DNA from: Mucilaginibacter sp. UR6-11
Lineage (GTDB): Bacteria > Bacteroidota > Bacteroidia > Sphingobacteriales > Sphingobacteriaceae
Assembly: GCF_020880695.1 (NCBI RefSeq)
Contig: NZ_JAJIWO010000006.1
Coordinates: 248,001 to 312,000 of the forward strand
DNA length: 64,000 bases
Direction of reading: 5' to 3'
The position numbers were made by a program, and so were the translations under genes. The notes beneath the pieces were generated by a model. It was not told where the DNA came from. It saw only the letters and a program-made list of their open reading frames with translations, and ran no database searches. Below, in pieces: positions 18,471 through 27,667 of this stretch (the first letter of the stretch is position 1; every line of letters starts with the position of its first letter).

Positions 18471-18819
18471 GATTTGTTGAATAAGCACGCAAGGTACGAT
18501 TTATTATTGGTCACTCAGCACATAATCGGCAATCAGTAAGAAAGTAATACGGCCGCGCTTCAAAATATTATCTATTATTTATTTTCTCACAGCGGAAATT
18601 TTGGAATAGCGCTTTAATCAATAACCGCAAATCAGCAGCAGTATTATTTGTTTTTTTATGGATCATTCAGTCCCTCCCTGATAAATCCAATCTTTTTATC
18701 AAAAGATATGACAACTTTGTTCAGGCAAAAACTGAGATCCCGAATACCGGTCAAAACTATTATGTCGAAAACGATAAGTATCAGGATAACATTTATTAAA
18801 AATTAATAGATTCGCGGTT
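18471..18819. other. Intergenic region between cspA-like gene and aspartate kinase
   Basis: A 349-base divergent gap holding promoters for both sides and the likely 5' leader of the cold-shock unit. No open frame or stable hairpin was recognised. Confidence 0.5.
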
Positions 18820-20184
18820 ATGTTAACCGTTGAAAAAATTGGCGGCACTTCGATGAGCGCCCTTGCTGAAGTCATCACTAATATAGTTTATTATAACGAC
18901 CAGCCTTATAACCGGGTGCTTGTGGTATCTGCGTTTTCTGGTGTCACTAATCTTTTATTAGAAAACAAGAAAACCAAAGCACCGGGTATTTATCACAAGC
19001 TGGCTAATAATGAACACTATTATGAGGCTGTTAAAGAACTGACCGCTTATTTAAAAGCTTTGAACAAACAGTATCAACCTTTGGGCCTTAATGTACCTGA
19101 GGCTGATAATTTCATCGAAAGCCATGTGTCGAAAACGCTTATCTATTTAGAAAGTGCGGTAACGATGCTGGCTTCCGGTTATCTTAACGAGGGCATTTTA
19201 TTGGCTGTCCGCGAAATCCTGGCTTCTATAGGCGAAACACATTCGGCTTACGTGTTGGCCAGTATACTACAAACCAAAGGACTTAAGGTGGCTTTGGTTG
19301 ACCTTGCGGGGTTTGATGACCGCAGGCCAATGACTATTACCCAGCGTATTGAAGACGCGTTTAAAAATATCGAACTTAAAAACTGCATCTGTATAGCTAC
19401 GGGATATACCAAAGGTACCGAAGGCATCATGCGCGAATTTGACCGTGGCTATTCAGAGGTAACTTTCAGCAAAATTGCCGGGGTACTGAAACCACAGGAA
19501 GCCATCATCCATAAAGAATATCATTTATCAACTGCCGACCCTGCTTTGGTAGGCCTTGATAACGTAAAACCTGTGGGCAATACCAATTATGATATTGCCG
19601 ACCAACTCGCCGACGTTGGCATGGAGGCTATACACCCAAAAGCGTCAAAGCCATTGGAAATGGCTGGCATCCATTTGCGAATTAAAAACACCTTTGAGCC
19701 CGCACACCCGGGCACCCTCATTACCCGCGAATATGTTTCCACACTAAAACGCGTAGAAGTCATCACCGGAACTGACCAGTTATTGTTAATTGATATTTAT
19801 GATCCGCTGATGGTCGGCAACGTTGGCAGTGACCTGCAGATCATGCAAATATTTGCAAAGCATAATACCAGCTATACGTTTAAAACTACCAGTGCCAACA
19901 GTATTTCTATCGTTATCTGGGAAAATGATTTCAAGCAGGATCTGGTTGACGATTTAAACGAAGGATTTGAAAAAGTAAGCCTGGAGCCGGTAGCAATGGT
20001 TTGCCTGCTGGGAACGAATATGGATCAGCCCGGTTTATTGGCCAAAGCGGCGGCCGCCCTGGCGAAAAGTGATATCAATATCATCAGTTCGGGCGTAGCA
20101 ATGCGAAAAGTTAATATTCAATTCGTCGTAGCACGCACGGATTTTAAGACGGCAATCATCGCACTGAACAAAGCCGTCGGCTAG
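18820..20184 (+). CDS. Aspartate kinase
   Basis: Phosphorylates aspartate, the first step to lysine, threonine and methionine. 454 residues. The nucleotide-binding start is VEKIGGTSMSALAEV, followed by VLVVSAFSGVTNLLLE. The catalytic and aspartate-binding region has TGYTKGTEGIMREFDRGYSE, then GMEAIHPKASKPLEM. Two C-terminal ACT repeats (from about residue 310, and MVCLLGTNMDQPGLLAKAA) suggest feedback control. It is monofunctional, with no homoserine dehydrogenase domain, and stands alone. The KIGGTSM start resembles a subgroup known from ectoine clusters (from memory), but no ectoine genes are seen. Confidence 0.93.
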   Translation: MLTVEKIGGTSMSALAEVITNIVYYNDQPYNRVLVVSAFSGVTNLLLENKKTKAPGIYHKLANNEHYYEAVKELTAYLKALNKQYQPLGLNVPEADNFIESHVSKTLIYLESAVTMLASGYLNEGILLAVREILASIGETHSAYVLASILQTKGLKVALVDLAGFDDRRPMTITQRIEDAFKNIELKNCICIATGYTKGTEGIMREFDRGYSEVTFSKIAGVLKPQEAIIHKEYHLSTADPALVGLDNVKPVGNTNYDIADQLADVGMEAIHPKASKPLEMAGIHLRIKNTFEPAHPGTLITREYVSTLKRVEVITGTDQLLLIDIYDPLMVGNVGSDLQIMQIFAKHNTSYTFKTTSANSISIVIWENDFKQDLVDDLNEGFEKVSLEPVAMVCLLGTNMDQPGLLAKAAAALAKSDINIISSGVAMRKVNIQFVVARTDFKTAIIALNKAVG

Positions 20185-20195
20185 TTTTAGCATAG

Positions 20196-20245
20196 TTTCA
20201 GCGAGAAATAGAAGAAGCAGACTCCTCTCCCATTTCTCGCTGAAA
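20196..20245. terminator. Bidirectional terminator between aspartate kinase and PI-PLC genes
   Basis: Perfect 14-base arms TTTCAGCGAGAAAT (20196-20209) and ATTTCTCGCTGAAA (20232-20245) lie in the short gap between two convergent stop codons. The AT-rich stem bases can act as U-tracts in both directions. Confidence 0.65.
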
Positions 20246-20268
20246 TCTTAGCTTACTATAGAGTACGT

Positions 20269-21336
20269 TTATAATTTGAATAGCGGGTTTACTTTGAAAT
20301 AACCGCCATCCGAAAAACTAATTACGTAATCAGATTTAAAGTGGGTTGTTTTCTTATAGTAGTCGGTGCTGATTATTTGTGCCCCTGATTGTTGCGCTGC
20401 TTCGAATGATGTTTTATCATTATTACGGGCTTCTTCGGTATCAGAATCTGCCCGGGTGCGGATGATAAAACCTTTTTTTACCAGTGCCTGTATCTGGTGT
20501 TCTTCTTTTATTGCATCATTCATGATATGAATGGCAGCTTCGGGCGTACCCGGTTCTGCATCGGCAAATAATACCCGTCCTTTAAGAGATGGGTGACCGG
20601 CGATATAAGCAGATCTCTTTTCCCCTTTTTCGTCAAGCACGAAAATAAACTTACCTTTTGCAGCTTTAAGGGTTGGCCAGTTATTATGTAATACGGCTGT
20701 TTGGAGTGTTTTATATTTGCCGCGCACATCGTCTGGTGTTATTACATATTGTTTGCCCAAATTATCTAATATTTCTTTATCTAAAGCAGCAAATGTTTTC
20801 GCTGTAAATTTCTCCGGAACGGTAAAGTCGGGATTCTTCATAGGTTCATCCTTGGCGTTCATTGTTATAAAAACCGGGTTATGTTCGGGATGTGCTTCAC
20901 TCCAGGCTTTAAACTCTTGCAGGCATAGTTTAAAAGTTAAACAGTTGCTGCGGTAATCAATATCCTGTATATGAAAAACTTTAAAACCAGGTTCATTCAT
21001 TACGCCTTTGGTATCATAGGGCTTTTGCCCCGGCACCCAGGATAACCCTTTAGGATGGGCATATTTCCCGCCTCTGCTATCAGCATATACGTCAATCTCC
21101 AGTGCGTTTAAGCCTAGTTTAAGCTGATCTGTAAGGCTGATGTGTTCATAGTCTATCTTACTCATCCCTACGGAATCACGCTTTTGCAAAAAGCGAAACA
21201 GCTTTGCATCAATAGCCTGTTTGTAACTATTATGAGATCCTATTACTTGTATTTGGTTGAGCTTTAGGTCATCAGTTTTTATGATAACAACTGCCGATAT
21301 TAAAATACTCAGCAAAAACCCAAAGAGTAATTTCAT
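20269..21336 (-). CDS. Secreted Ca2+-dependent phosphoinositide phospholipase C-like protein
   Basis: 355 residues with an N-terminal signal peptide or anchor (MKLLFGFLLSILISAVVIIK). The PI-PLC TIM-barrel start is seen as IQVIGSHNSYKQ (catalytic His about H35) and GLNALEIDVYADSRGGKYAHP (second His and acidic site). IIRTRADSDTEEARNNDKT and QIISTDYYKKT close the barrel. Family members cleave phosphatidylinositol or related glycerophosphodiesters. It lies just after a SusD/SusC pair on the same strand, but an intrinsic terminator separates them, so a functional link is possible rather than proven. Confidence 0.88.
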   Translation of the reverse strand: MKLLFGFLLSILISAVVIIKTDDLKLNQIQVIGSHNSYKQAIDAKLFRFLQKRDSVGMSKIDYEHISLTDQLKLGLNALEIDVYADSRGGKYAHPKGLSWVPGQKPYDTKGVMNEPGFKVFHIQDIDYRSNCLTFKLCLQEFKAWSEAHPEHNPVFITMNAKDEPMKNPDFTVPEKFTAKTFAALDKEILDNLGKQYVITPDDVRGKYKTLQTAVLHNNWPTLKAAKGKFIFVLDEKGEKRSAYIAGHPSLKGRVLFADAEPGTPEAAIHIMNDAIKEEHQIQALVKKGFIIRTRADSDTEEARNNDKTSFEAAQQSGAQIISTDYYKKTTHFKSDYVISFSDGGYFKVNPLFKL

Positions 21337-21361
21337 GATAAAATAATTATTAAAGATTCAT

Positions 21362-21393
21362 CAAAAAGCGTAAAAGACTCACGTCTTTTACGC
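21362..21393 (-). terminator. Intrinsic terminator after susD-like gene
   Basis: Perfect 11-base arms GCGTAAAAGAC (21368-21378) and GTCTTTTACGC (21383-21393) enclose a 4-base loop. On the minus strand the stem is followed by five T residues. It starts 14 bases past the susD-like stop, a classic rho-independent layout. Confidence 0.82.
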
Positions 21394-21406
21394 CTCAATA
21401 CACTTA

Positions 21407-22999
21407 TTAATTAGGGTAGCCTGGATTTTGAGTTAAGTTAGGGTTTAACTTACGCTCGGTCGCAGGTATTGGATACAATCTCCTGCTTACGTCTTTATTC
21501 ATATTCAGGTTATCATTTGGCAGCGGATACTCCACTTCAAATTTACCGTAACGGATAAGGTCATTGCGTCGCCATGCTTCCCATGAAAATTCACGTGCAC
21601 GCTCGTCTAATAGTCCGTCTAAGTCAATACCACTTACGGTTGGTGCACCGGCACGGAGCCGTATTTTGTTCACCAACACATCAGGAGTTTGAAGTTCGCC
21701 ATTTACAACAGTAGCAGTTGCGCCGCGTAAGATAGCCTCTGCTTTCATCAGCATCACATCAGCCAGGCGCAAAACCGGTACATCATTACCATTTAACCGG
21801 GTAGATTGTATAATGGCAGGATCGGGATAATACTTTAAAGAACGCACCCCTTCTGACTGGCTTGCAATAGTATTACCTAAATCCATAGGTTTACCGGGTA
21901 CCAAAGTTAATTTAGGCTCAATATAGATCTGGGTAGTTGTGCCCGGATAATAAACCGGCTGCGTTGTAAAACCACCGGAACCATCTGGTGCAAACTGGGG
22001 GCCTGCCAACCAGGTTTTTGACCGCACATCATTCGGCAAATTAAACCGGTTATAGAATTCAGGCGTAGTACTCATGGCAATACTTAAACCAACGTTGAAA
22101 CCATACGCCTGCACCAAATAGTAAAAAAAGCCAAACCTGGTAAACTGGTTGCCCGGTATCTGCTGATCATACGGAATAGCAAATATGGTTTCATTAATTT
22201 GAGGGCCGTTATTAGGCAAAAATATATCGCGATATTTTAGATCAAGGCTATAGTTATTACCTTTCAATACGCTATCGGCCATGGCCACGGCGCCGGTATA
22301 GTTAGCCGTTCCGGTATAAACCTGTGCGTTCAGATACATTTTTTCCAGCAAAGCAAAAACCATAGCTTTAGTTGGCCGGCCATAATATAAGGTAGCATTA
22401 CTGCTTGTTTTTACAGGCAACAACGGTAATGCTTTTAATAATTCACTTTCGATAAATTGGTACACTTTTGTACGTGGCTGGGTTGAAGGCAAAGTAGTTA
22501 CCGGGAAATCAGTAATAATAGGAACATTGCCATACAGGTCCATCATGAAATAATAATAGAGCGCACGCATAGCTTTCACTTCAGCTGATGACGCCGCTTT
22601 TTTCGCAGCCGTTGACGATGAAGCATCGATAGTACCTAGGATACGGTTACAGATGTTTATCCCGCCAAAGCCCCATTGCCAGATACCTGTAACGTTAGGA
22701 TGATCAAACGTCCAGGTGTGATAATGTAGTTGCCTGTATTGACCGCCGTCGTCAAAGTTACCATCACGTGCAGGCAGGATAGCCTCGTCAGTTGATAACT
22801 CCTGCATGCGCCAGTAAGGCACTGCGTATTGTGATGACAAGTTAGAATAAATAGTACCCAGCAGCGCATTATAATCTGCATCGGTAACAGGGAAATTTGA
22901 TTTTACGTATTGTGACTCTACAGGTACATCTAATTTTGTACATGAAGATGTGCTGATGATGGCAACTATTGCCGCAAATAATATGATTAGCTTTTTCAT
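21407..22999 (-). CDS. SusD/RagB-family surface glycan-binding lipoprotein
   Basis: 530 residues. A lipoprotein signal MKKLIILFAAIVAIISTSSC places it at the cell surface through the lipobox cysteine. The helical TPR-like SusD fold is indicated by ALYYYFMMDLYGNVPIITD and KAMVFALLEKMYLNAQVYTG, and by the C-terminal DERAREFSWEAWRRNDLIRY typical of RagB/SusD. It is expected to form the lid of the SusC-like importer encoded 12 bases upstream. The ligand cannot be told from sequence; the downstream PI-PLC-like gene hints at phosphate-bearing lipid head groups, but no glycoside hydrolase is near. Confidence 0.95.
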   Translation of the reverse strand: MKKLIILFAAIVAIISTSSCTKLDVPVESQYVKSNFPVTDADYNALLGTIYSNLSSQYAVPYWRMQELSTDEAILPARDGNFDDGGQYRQLHYHTWTFDHPNVTGIWQWGFGGINICNRILGTIDASSSTAAKKAASSAEVKAMRALYYYFMMDLYGNVPIITDFPVTTLPSTQPRTKVYQFIESELLKALPLLPVKTSSNATLYYGRPTKAMVFALLEKMYLNAQVYTGTANYTGAVAMADSVLKGNNYSLDLKYRDIFLPNNGPQINETIFAIPYDQQIPGNQFTRFGFFYYLVQAYGFNVGLSIAMSTTPEFYNRFNLPNDVRSKTWLAGPQFAPDGSGGFTTQPVYYPGTTTQIYIEPKLTLVPGKPMDLGNTIASQSEGVRSLKYYPDPAIIQSTRLNGNDVPVLRLADVMLMKAEAILRGATATVVNGELQTPDVLVNKIRLRAGAPTVSGIDLDGLLDERAREFSWEAWRRNDLIRYGKFEVEYPLPNDNLNMNKDVSRRLYPIPATERKLNPNLTQNPGYPN

Positions 23000-23011
23000 T
23001 TGTATTATTTA

Positions 23012-26008
23012 TTAAAATGATGCGTTTAAACCAAAACTGAATGTGCGGGTTTTAGGGTAAAAATCCCTGTTGTCAATACCTGGGGTTAAACCGCCGATGT
23101 TGATTTCCGGATCAACACCACGATATTTGGTGATGACAAAAATATTATTGCCCGACGCATATAAACGGATGCTTTTAATAGCCTGGATACGTGGCTTAAT
23201 AGTATATCCTAAAGTTGCATTATCTAAACGCAGGTATGAGCCACTTTCAAGGAAACGGTCTGATATCAGATAAGCGTTGATGTCCTTAAAAGACTCGCCC
23301 AGTGTAAACCTCGGGATATTCTGCAATTTTGAGTCCGCCGGATTATTTAAAGCTGCAAGCGTGGCATTCAATATCTGATTACCATATACGCCACGAATCA
23401 GGAAGTTAAAATCAAAGTTCTTATAAAAGAAACTATTAGTCCAGCCATAAACTATTTTAGGCTGTGCATTACCGGTTATGCGTTGATCAGTCGTGAGCGG
23501 CTGTGCGGCGGTAGTGCTGCCATCTGCTTTTTGATACGTGCTTAAACCCGCTGCATTTTTACCCAAATAATGCCAAAGGTAATAAGTGCCAATCGCATAA
23601 CCCGGCTCTATGATCTGACTATAATTACCGGATTGTCCCTTCCCACCTAACTGTGCTGTTTGGATATAATTAACTGCAAACTTATCATTTGATAAACTTT
23701 CAACCACGTTATCATTATGTGATACGTTTAATGAAGTGCGCCAGGTAAAACTATTTGTTTTAACCGCTACAGCGCTCAATACAACCTCTATACCGCTATT
23801 TTTTATTTTACCAACGTTAGCAGTTAAAACAGGATAGGCATATTGGGTTGATGATACTGAATAGTTTGTGATCAGATCGGAAGTTTTCTTGATGTAATAA
23901 TCAACAGAACCGGTAATACGGTTTTTTAGCAAGCCGAAATCCAAACCAATGTTGGTAGTTGCCGTGCTCTCCCATTTCAGGTCGGTGTTCTCATTACGTA
24001 CCGGGCCTATAGAGTTAGTGATTACGCCGTTACTTAAAAATTTGCCGCCTGCGCCATATATTAAACGCGCCGTGAACGCATCAAAACCTAAACTGTTACC
24101 TGATACACCATAGCCAGCCCTTAATTTCAAGTCGCTGATTACAGGAGCGCTTTCCATAAATTTCTCGCTAATTATTTTCCAACCGGCTGATACCGCTGGG
24201 AAATAACCATGGCGCTGGTCTAACCCAAATCCTGACGAACCATCCTCTCTTAACGAAGCTTGCAGCAAATATTTATCAGCATACTGATACTGGGCACGAC
24301 CATAGTAAGATATGATCCTTAATGTTGATATATAGGCCGGGTTAAATATAACTTGAGAAAGACTTGTTGGATTTGAAAAAGACAAATTATTGTAAGTTAA
24401 ATTATCATTGGAAAACCCTTGTGTTTGAACGCCAAAACCATCGTTTGTACGGTCTTGTTGATAAGAATAGCCGCCCAACAATTTAATCGAACTAAGGCCA
24501 AAGTCCTTATCATAATTTAAGTAAGCTTCTACAACGTTGCTATTGTTGGTATAAGCAGCGCGGTTGGCTACGCCATTTGCACCAACTGCGATGCCTGACT
24601 GGCTGTTATAATAGGTATTTACGTTATTTTGATTTTTTTGGGTCGATCCGGTAAGCGTAAATTTCAAACCTTTTGCAATATCAACTTGTGCTATACCGTT
24701 AATCAGTGTTTTACTATCATCTGTTTCGATAAAGTTATTGTCGATCAATGACAGCGGATTTAAAGTACCACTACCTGTACGTGTATAGTTTTCTTTATAA
24801 GAACCATCCGGATTAAACGGACTTACAGTTGGCAAGTAAAATAAAATACCTGACAGCACCTGACTTTGAACAATATCATAGCTTTTGGTTGCACTGTTAG
24901 TTAATGTTAGGCCCAGTTTTAAACGATCGTTAAAAAAACGTTGGTTTATATAGCCTTTATATATGGTACGCTCCAGACTTGTATTTTTCAGGATACCATT
25001 GTTTTTCATATAATTCACACTGGCGCCATATTCTGAATTAGCGCCGGCACCACTATATGCCAGGTTATGGCTTTGCGAATAGCCTGTTCTTTCGGCCAAT
25101 TTTTGCCAGTTGGTATTTGAGCCATCGTCATCTATCGGTTTTGCTAGTGGTGTAACCCCATTATCTGCCAAATATTTACGCAATTCGTCGCCCGTAAGTA
25201 CATCAATATTTTTTGACACCTTTTCCATTGCCCCGTAAGCACTATAGGTTAACTTGGTTTGGCCCATTTTAGCTTTACGTGTCGTAACCATAATAACCCC
25301 ATTTGCAGCGCGTGAACCATAAATAGCGGTAGAAGATGCATCCTTTAAAACATCTATGCTTTCTATATCAGCCGGCGCCAACAGGTCAATAGATGCACCG
25401 GGAACGCCGTCAATCACATAAAAAGGCTGCTGTGCGGCGCCTTCACGCAACGTCGAAGGGCCTCGTAAAATAGTAGCCGGCGGTTTGTTAGGGTCACCAC
25501 TTTTGGTAATATTTAAACCGGCAACTTTACCTTGCAATAACTCGGCAGGCGTAGTTAATACGCCTTGATTAAATTCTTCTGCCTTTACAGAAGTAATAGC
25601 GCCCGTTACATCTTTACGGCTTGACGTACCATAACCAATTACAACTACGTCTTTTAACTGCTTGGTATCTGTGATGAGAGTAACTTTAATAGTTGTTTTA
25701 TTACCTACGGTTATTTCTTTAGGTGCAGATCCCAAAAAAGTAAACCTGATAACATCATCAGCACCACTAACACTTACCTGGAAAGCACCATTGTTATCAG
25801 TAGTTGTAGCTATTCCAGAACTTTTAACAGTGACGGTTACCCCGGGTAATGTTAAATTATTTTCGTCAGTGACGGTCCCTTTTACTATCCTGCCTTGCTG
25901 AAAAGCGAATGCACCTGCCGAGATCAACAACATGCACAATGAGAGCAACACTGCTTTCCGCTTAAAAGAAAAAAAAGATTTTAAAATAATTTGGTAATTT
26001 TTTTTCAT
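23012..26008 (-). CDS. SusC/RagA-family TonB-linked outer membrane receptor
   Basis: A 998-residue outer-membrane importer. The signal region is KAVLLSLCMLLISAGAFAFQ. A carboxypeptidase-like domain follows (KGTVTDENNLTLPGVTVTVK), then the TonB box region and plug (VVVIGYGTSSRKDVTGAITS, VLKDASSTAIYGSRAANGVI), and a 22-strand-type barrel ending in FYPKTRTFSFGLNASF. Unlike the receptor at the left edge it has no STN domain, so it is unlikely to signal through FecR. It is paired with the SusD-like gene 12 bases downstream. Confidence 0.96.
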   Translation of the reverse strand: MKKNYQIILKSFFSFKRKAVLLSLCMLLISAGAFAFQQGRIVKGTVTDENNLTLPGVTVTVKSSGIATTTDNNGAFQVSVSGADDVIRFTFLGSAPKEITVGNKTTIKVTLITDTKQLKDVVVIGYGTSSRKDVTGAITSVKAEEFNQGVLTTPAELLQGKVAGLNITKSGDPNKPPATILRGPSTLREGAAQQPFYVIDGVPGASIDLLAPADIESIDVLKDASSTAIYGSRAANGVIMVTTRKAKMGQTKLTYSAYGAMEKVSKNIDVLTGDELRKYLADNGVTPLAKPIDDDGSNTNWQKLAERTGYSQSHNLAYSGAGANSEYGASVNYMKNNGILKNTSLERTIYKGYINQRFFNDRLKLGLTLTNSATKSYDIVQSQVLSGILFYLPTVSPFNPDGSYKENYTRTGSGTLNPLSLIDNNFIETDDSKTLINGIAQVDIAKGLKFTLTGSTQKNQNNVNTYYNSQSGIAVGANGVANRAAYTNNSNVVEAYLNYDKDFGLSSIKLLGGYSYQQDRTNDGFGVQTQGFSNDNLTYNNLSFSNPTSLSQVIFNPAYISTLRIISYYGRAQYQYADKYLLQASLREDGSSGFGLDQRHGYFPAVSAGWKIISEKFMESAPVISDLKLRAGYGVSGNSLGFDAFTARLIYGAGGKFLSNGVITNSIGPVRNENTDLKWESTATTNIGLDFGLLKNRITGSVDYYIKKTSDLITNYSVSSTQYAYPVLTANVGKIKNSGIEVVLSAVAVKTNSFTWRTSLNVSHNDNVVESLSNDKFAVNYIQTAQLGGKGQSGNYSQIIEPGYAIGTYYLWHYLGKNAAGLSTYQKADGSTTAAQPLTTDQRITGNAQPKIVYGWTNSFFYKNFDFNFLIRGVYGNQILNATLAALNNPADSKLQNIPRFTLGESFKDINAYLISDRFLESGSYLRLDNATLGYTIKPRIQAIKSIRLYASGNNIFVITKYRGVDPEINIGGLTPGIDNRDFYPKTRTFSFGLNASF

Positions 26009-26426
26009 AAGTTTTGATTAAATTTTATACCCCTGTTTATTGTGAAAAATACCCTCCGTTAAATTAAGGCGAACATATTTTATACAAAATAAGGCTTATG
26101 TTATTAGGAAGAAATAAATTAGATATTAACTTATTAACAAAAAAATAAGGAATAAAGGTATTATTCCGTCCGAAACAGATATTATTTTTATTCATAATAT
26201 CCTTATCTGCAAGATAAAATGGAAGCTTTACCCTTAATTGGGGTCAACGAAAAAGGCCCTCTCCGATGGTGAAGTATGTTACTGCTATGAAACAGATTCG
26301 ATCGATCCGCCGAAAGTGATCGGCGCCTGAAAACTAGTGAGATTAATCGATCAGTCTCATAGTTACGTTGACATTTCTGGAATTATGGATCGGCTGTAGA
26401 AAAACACTACCAACACTTTCCGAATA
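26009..26426. other. Long non-coding stretch upstream of the susC-like gene
   Basis: About 420 bases without a supported gene. The part next to the receptor is AT-rich and should contain its promoter, but no clear -7 box was found. Around 26301-26359 there is a cluster of GATC/ATCGAT sequences, a small inverted repeat CGCCG/CGGCG (26308-26312, 26321-26325) and a near-palindrome running from TGAGA (26338) to TCTCA (26359). These could be operator sites. Confidence 0.4.
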
Positions 26427-26473
26427 AATAAGAAGAGGCTGTCCTATATTTTATGGGACAGTCTCTTCTTATT
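26427..26473. terminator. Strong hairpin terminator after the small membrane protein gene
   Basis: Eighteen-base arms (26427-26444 and 26456-26473) pair with a single G-U/mismatch position around an 11-base loop, starting six bases past the stop of the 73-residue gene. AT-rich outer bases give U-rich tails in both directions. Confidence 0.65.
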
Positions 26474-26479
26474 GAGCAT

Positions 26480-26701
26480 CTAGCCCGCGGCTATCGTATG
26501 GAGATGATGCAAATCTGTGGTCTTGCGCTGTTTACCAGGTTTGGGTTTCAGGTAATCACTCATATGTTCATCATGTAACTGCCGCGCAGAAGTAGTACGT
26601 TTAATATACAACCATGTAATAGCGCCGGCTGCAATTACGCCGGTAACGGCAACAGCTATCCAAAGACCGTTGTTGCTTTCTTTAATAAATGGGTTTTTCA
26701 T
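26480..26701 (-). CDS. Small single-span membrane protein of unknown function
   Basis: 73 residues: a short polar N-terminus, one membrane helix at about residues 13-32 (LWIAVAVTGVIAAGAITWLY), then a basic, histidine-containing tail (KRTTSARQLHDEH, KPKPGKQRKTTDLHHLH). The span followed by a positive tail suggests the tail is cytoplasmic. It has its own strong terminator and is divergent from the next gene, which supports a real gene. No family was recognised beyond a loose likeness to YtxH-type small membrane proteins. Confidence 0.65.
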   Translation of the reverse strand: MKNPFIKESNNGLWIAVAVTGVIAAGAITWLYIKRTTSARQLHDEHMSDYLKPKPGKQRKTTDLHHLHTIAAG

Positions 26702-26835
26702 AGTTTGTGTCGATTAACTAAATAGCAACAGACCAAATTCCGTGCCTACATTTTTCTGTTTATCGTACTCCGGTAAAAGTTTACCATACCGCAAACATTC
26801 CCGGCGTTTACAACTTATCTTATTAAACTAGAGAG

Positions 26836-27171
26836 ATGGACGACGCAGCATTCGGGGAACAATTTAAGCCTGTTCATGTACCCCCGACTTTTGACGAGGC
26901 CGAGAACTTACAAGACCAGGTGATATTTGCATTGGCGGAACTGAACGAGGGCAAAGCCGAACACGTGATCCGTAAACTGGAATCACTCAAACCGGATGCT
27001 CCAACAAAGGTGGTAATTGCAAATGCGCACCAGATACTGACAGAATTGTACGAAAAAAGCCTGATTGCAGGAAATGGCGAGGAAGGCGGACTTGTTTACA
27101 ATTTACATAAAGTGACCCGGGCGAACGACGGCAAGGTTAACCCTACCCTTTTGGTTCCCGGCTTAGATTAA
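26836..27171 (+). CDS. Conserved-looking hypothetical protein, 111 residues
   Basis: Unrecognised acidic, mostly helical cytoplasmic protein. Visible features: an N-terminal VHVPPTFDEAENLQDQVIFA, a helical pair EGKAEHVIRKLESLKPDAPT and ANAHQILTELYEKSLIAGNG, and a C-terminal NPTLLVPGLD. There is no signal peptide or membrane span. The gene stands alone between a divergent small membrane protein and a convergent response regulator. Sensible codon use and the absence of a better frame support it as real. Confidence 0.65.
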   Translation: MDDAAFGEQFKPVHVPPTFDEAENLQDQVIFALAELNEGKAEHVIRKLESLKPDAPTKVVIANAHQILTELYEKSLIAGNGEEGGLVYNLHKVTRANDGKVNPTLLVPGLD

Positions 27172-27271
27172 GCTGAGGTACTTGTACACTTGTCGAGTTC
27201 ATTCATATCCTGTTAAGAAGGTTGTCTCCCGTGGCAAACCTAATAGCAGGGTAACTATATAGCTTAGACCT

Positions 27272-27637
27272 CTAAAGAACCTGTTGGGCAACTTTTGCCA
27301 GTAAATGATCAATACTAAAAGGTTTGGCAACAAAATCGTTGGGAGCTCCCGGCAAATGCATATATTCAACCAGGTCATGCTGACCCGAGATCAGGATGAC
27401 CGGCAAGTGAGCAGTGGTATCATTTTGTTTAATATGCTGACAGATAGCCCGCCCGTCGACATCTCCGAGCACGATATCCATTAAAACAAGGTTTGGCTGA
27501 AAATTGGTAATATCCTCAAATACAGTCTCACCATTTACTGATGTCCTGGTCTCATAACCCGCGTCGGATAGTAATAAAGCTAATATTTCAAGGACGTCAT
27601 CATCGTCATCCAGGATCAGGATTTTTTTACTTTTCAT
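27272..27637 (-). CDS. Single-domain response regulator
   Basis: 121 residues, receiver domain only: acidic pocket LILDDDDDVLE, phosphoacceptor Asp in LVLMDIVLGDVDGRAI, and the conserved Lys in NDFVAKPFSIDHLL. Without an output domain it probably passes phosphate along or acts by protein contact. It is the last gene of a three-gene minus-strand unit with two sensor kinases (30-base gap upstream), so it is the likely terminal or shuttle receiver of that phosphorelay. Confidence 0.93.
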   Translation of the reverse strand: MKSKKILILDDDDDVLEILALLLSDAGYETRTSVNGETVFEDITNFQPNLVLMDIVLGDVDGRAICQHIKQNDTTAHLPVILISGQHDLVEYMHLPGAPNDFVAKPFSIDHLLAKVAQQVL

Positions 27638-27667
27638 TTTAAAAACGGTATCATTTTTACTAATATT

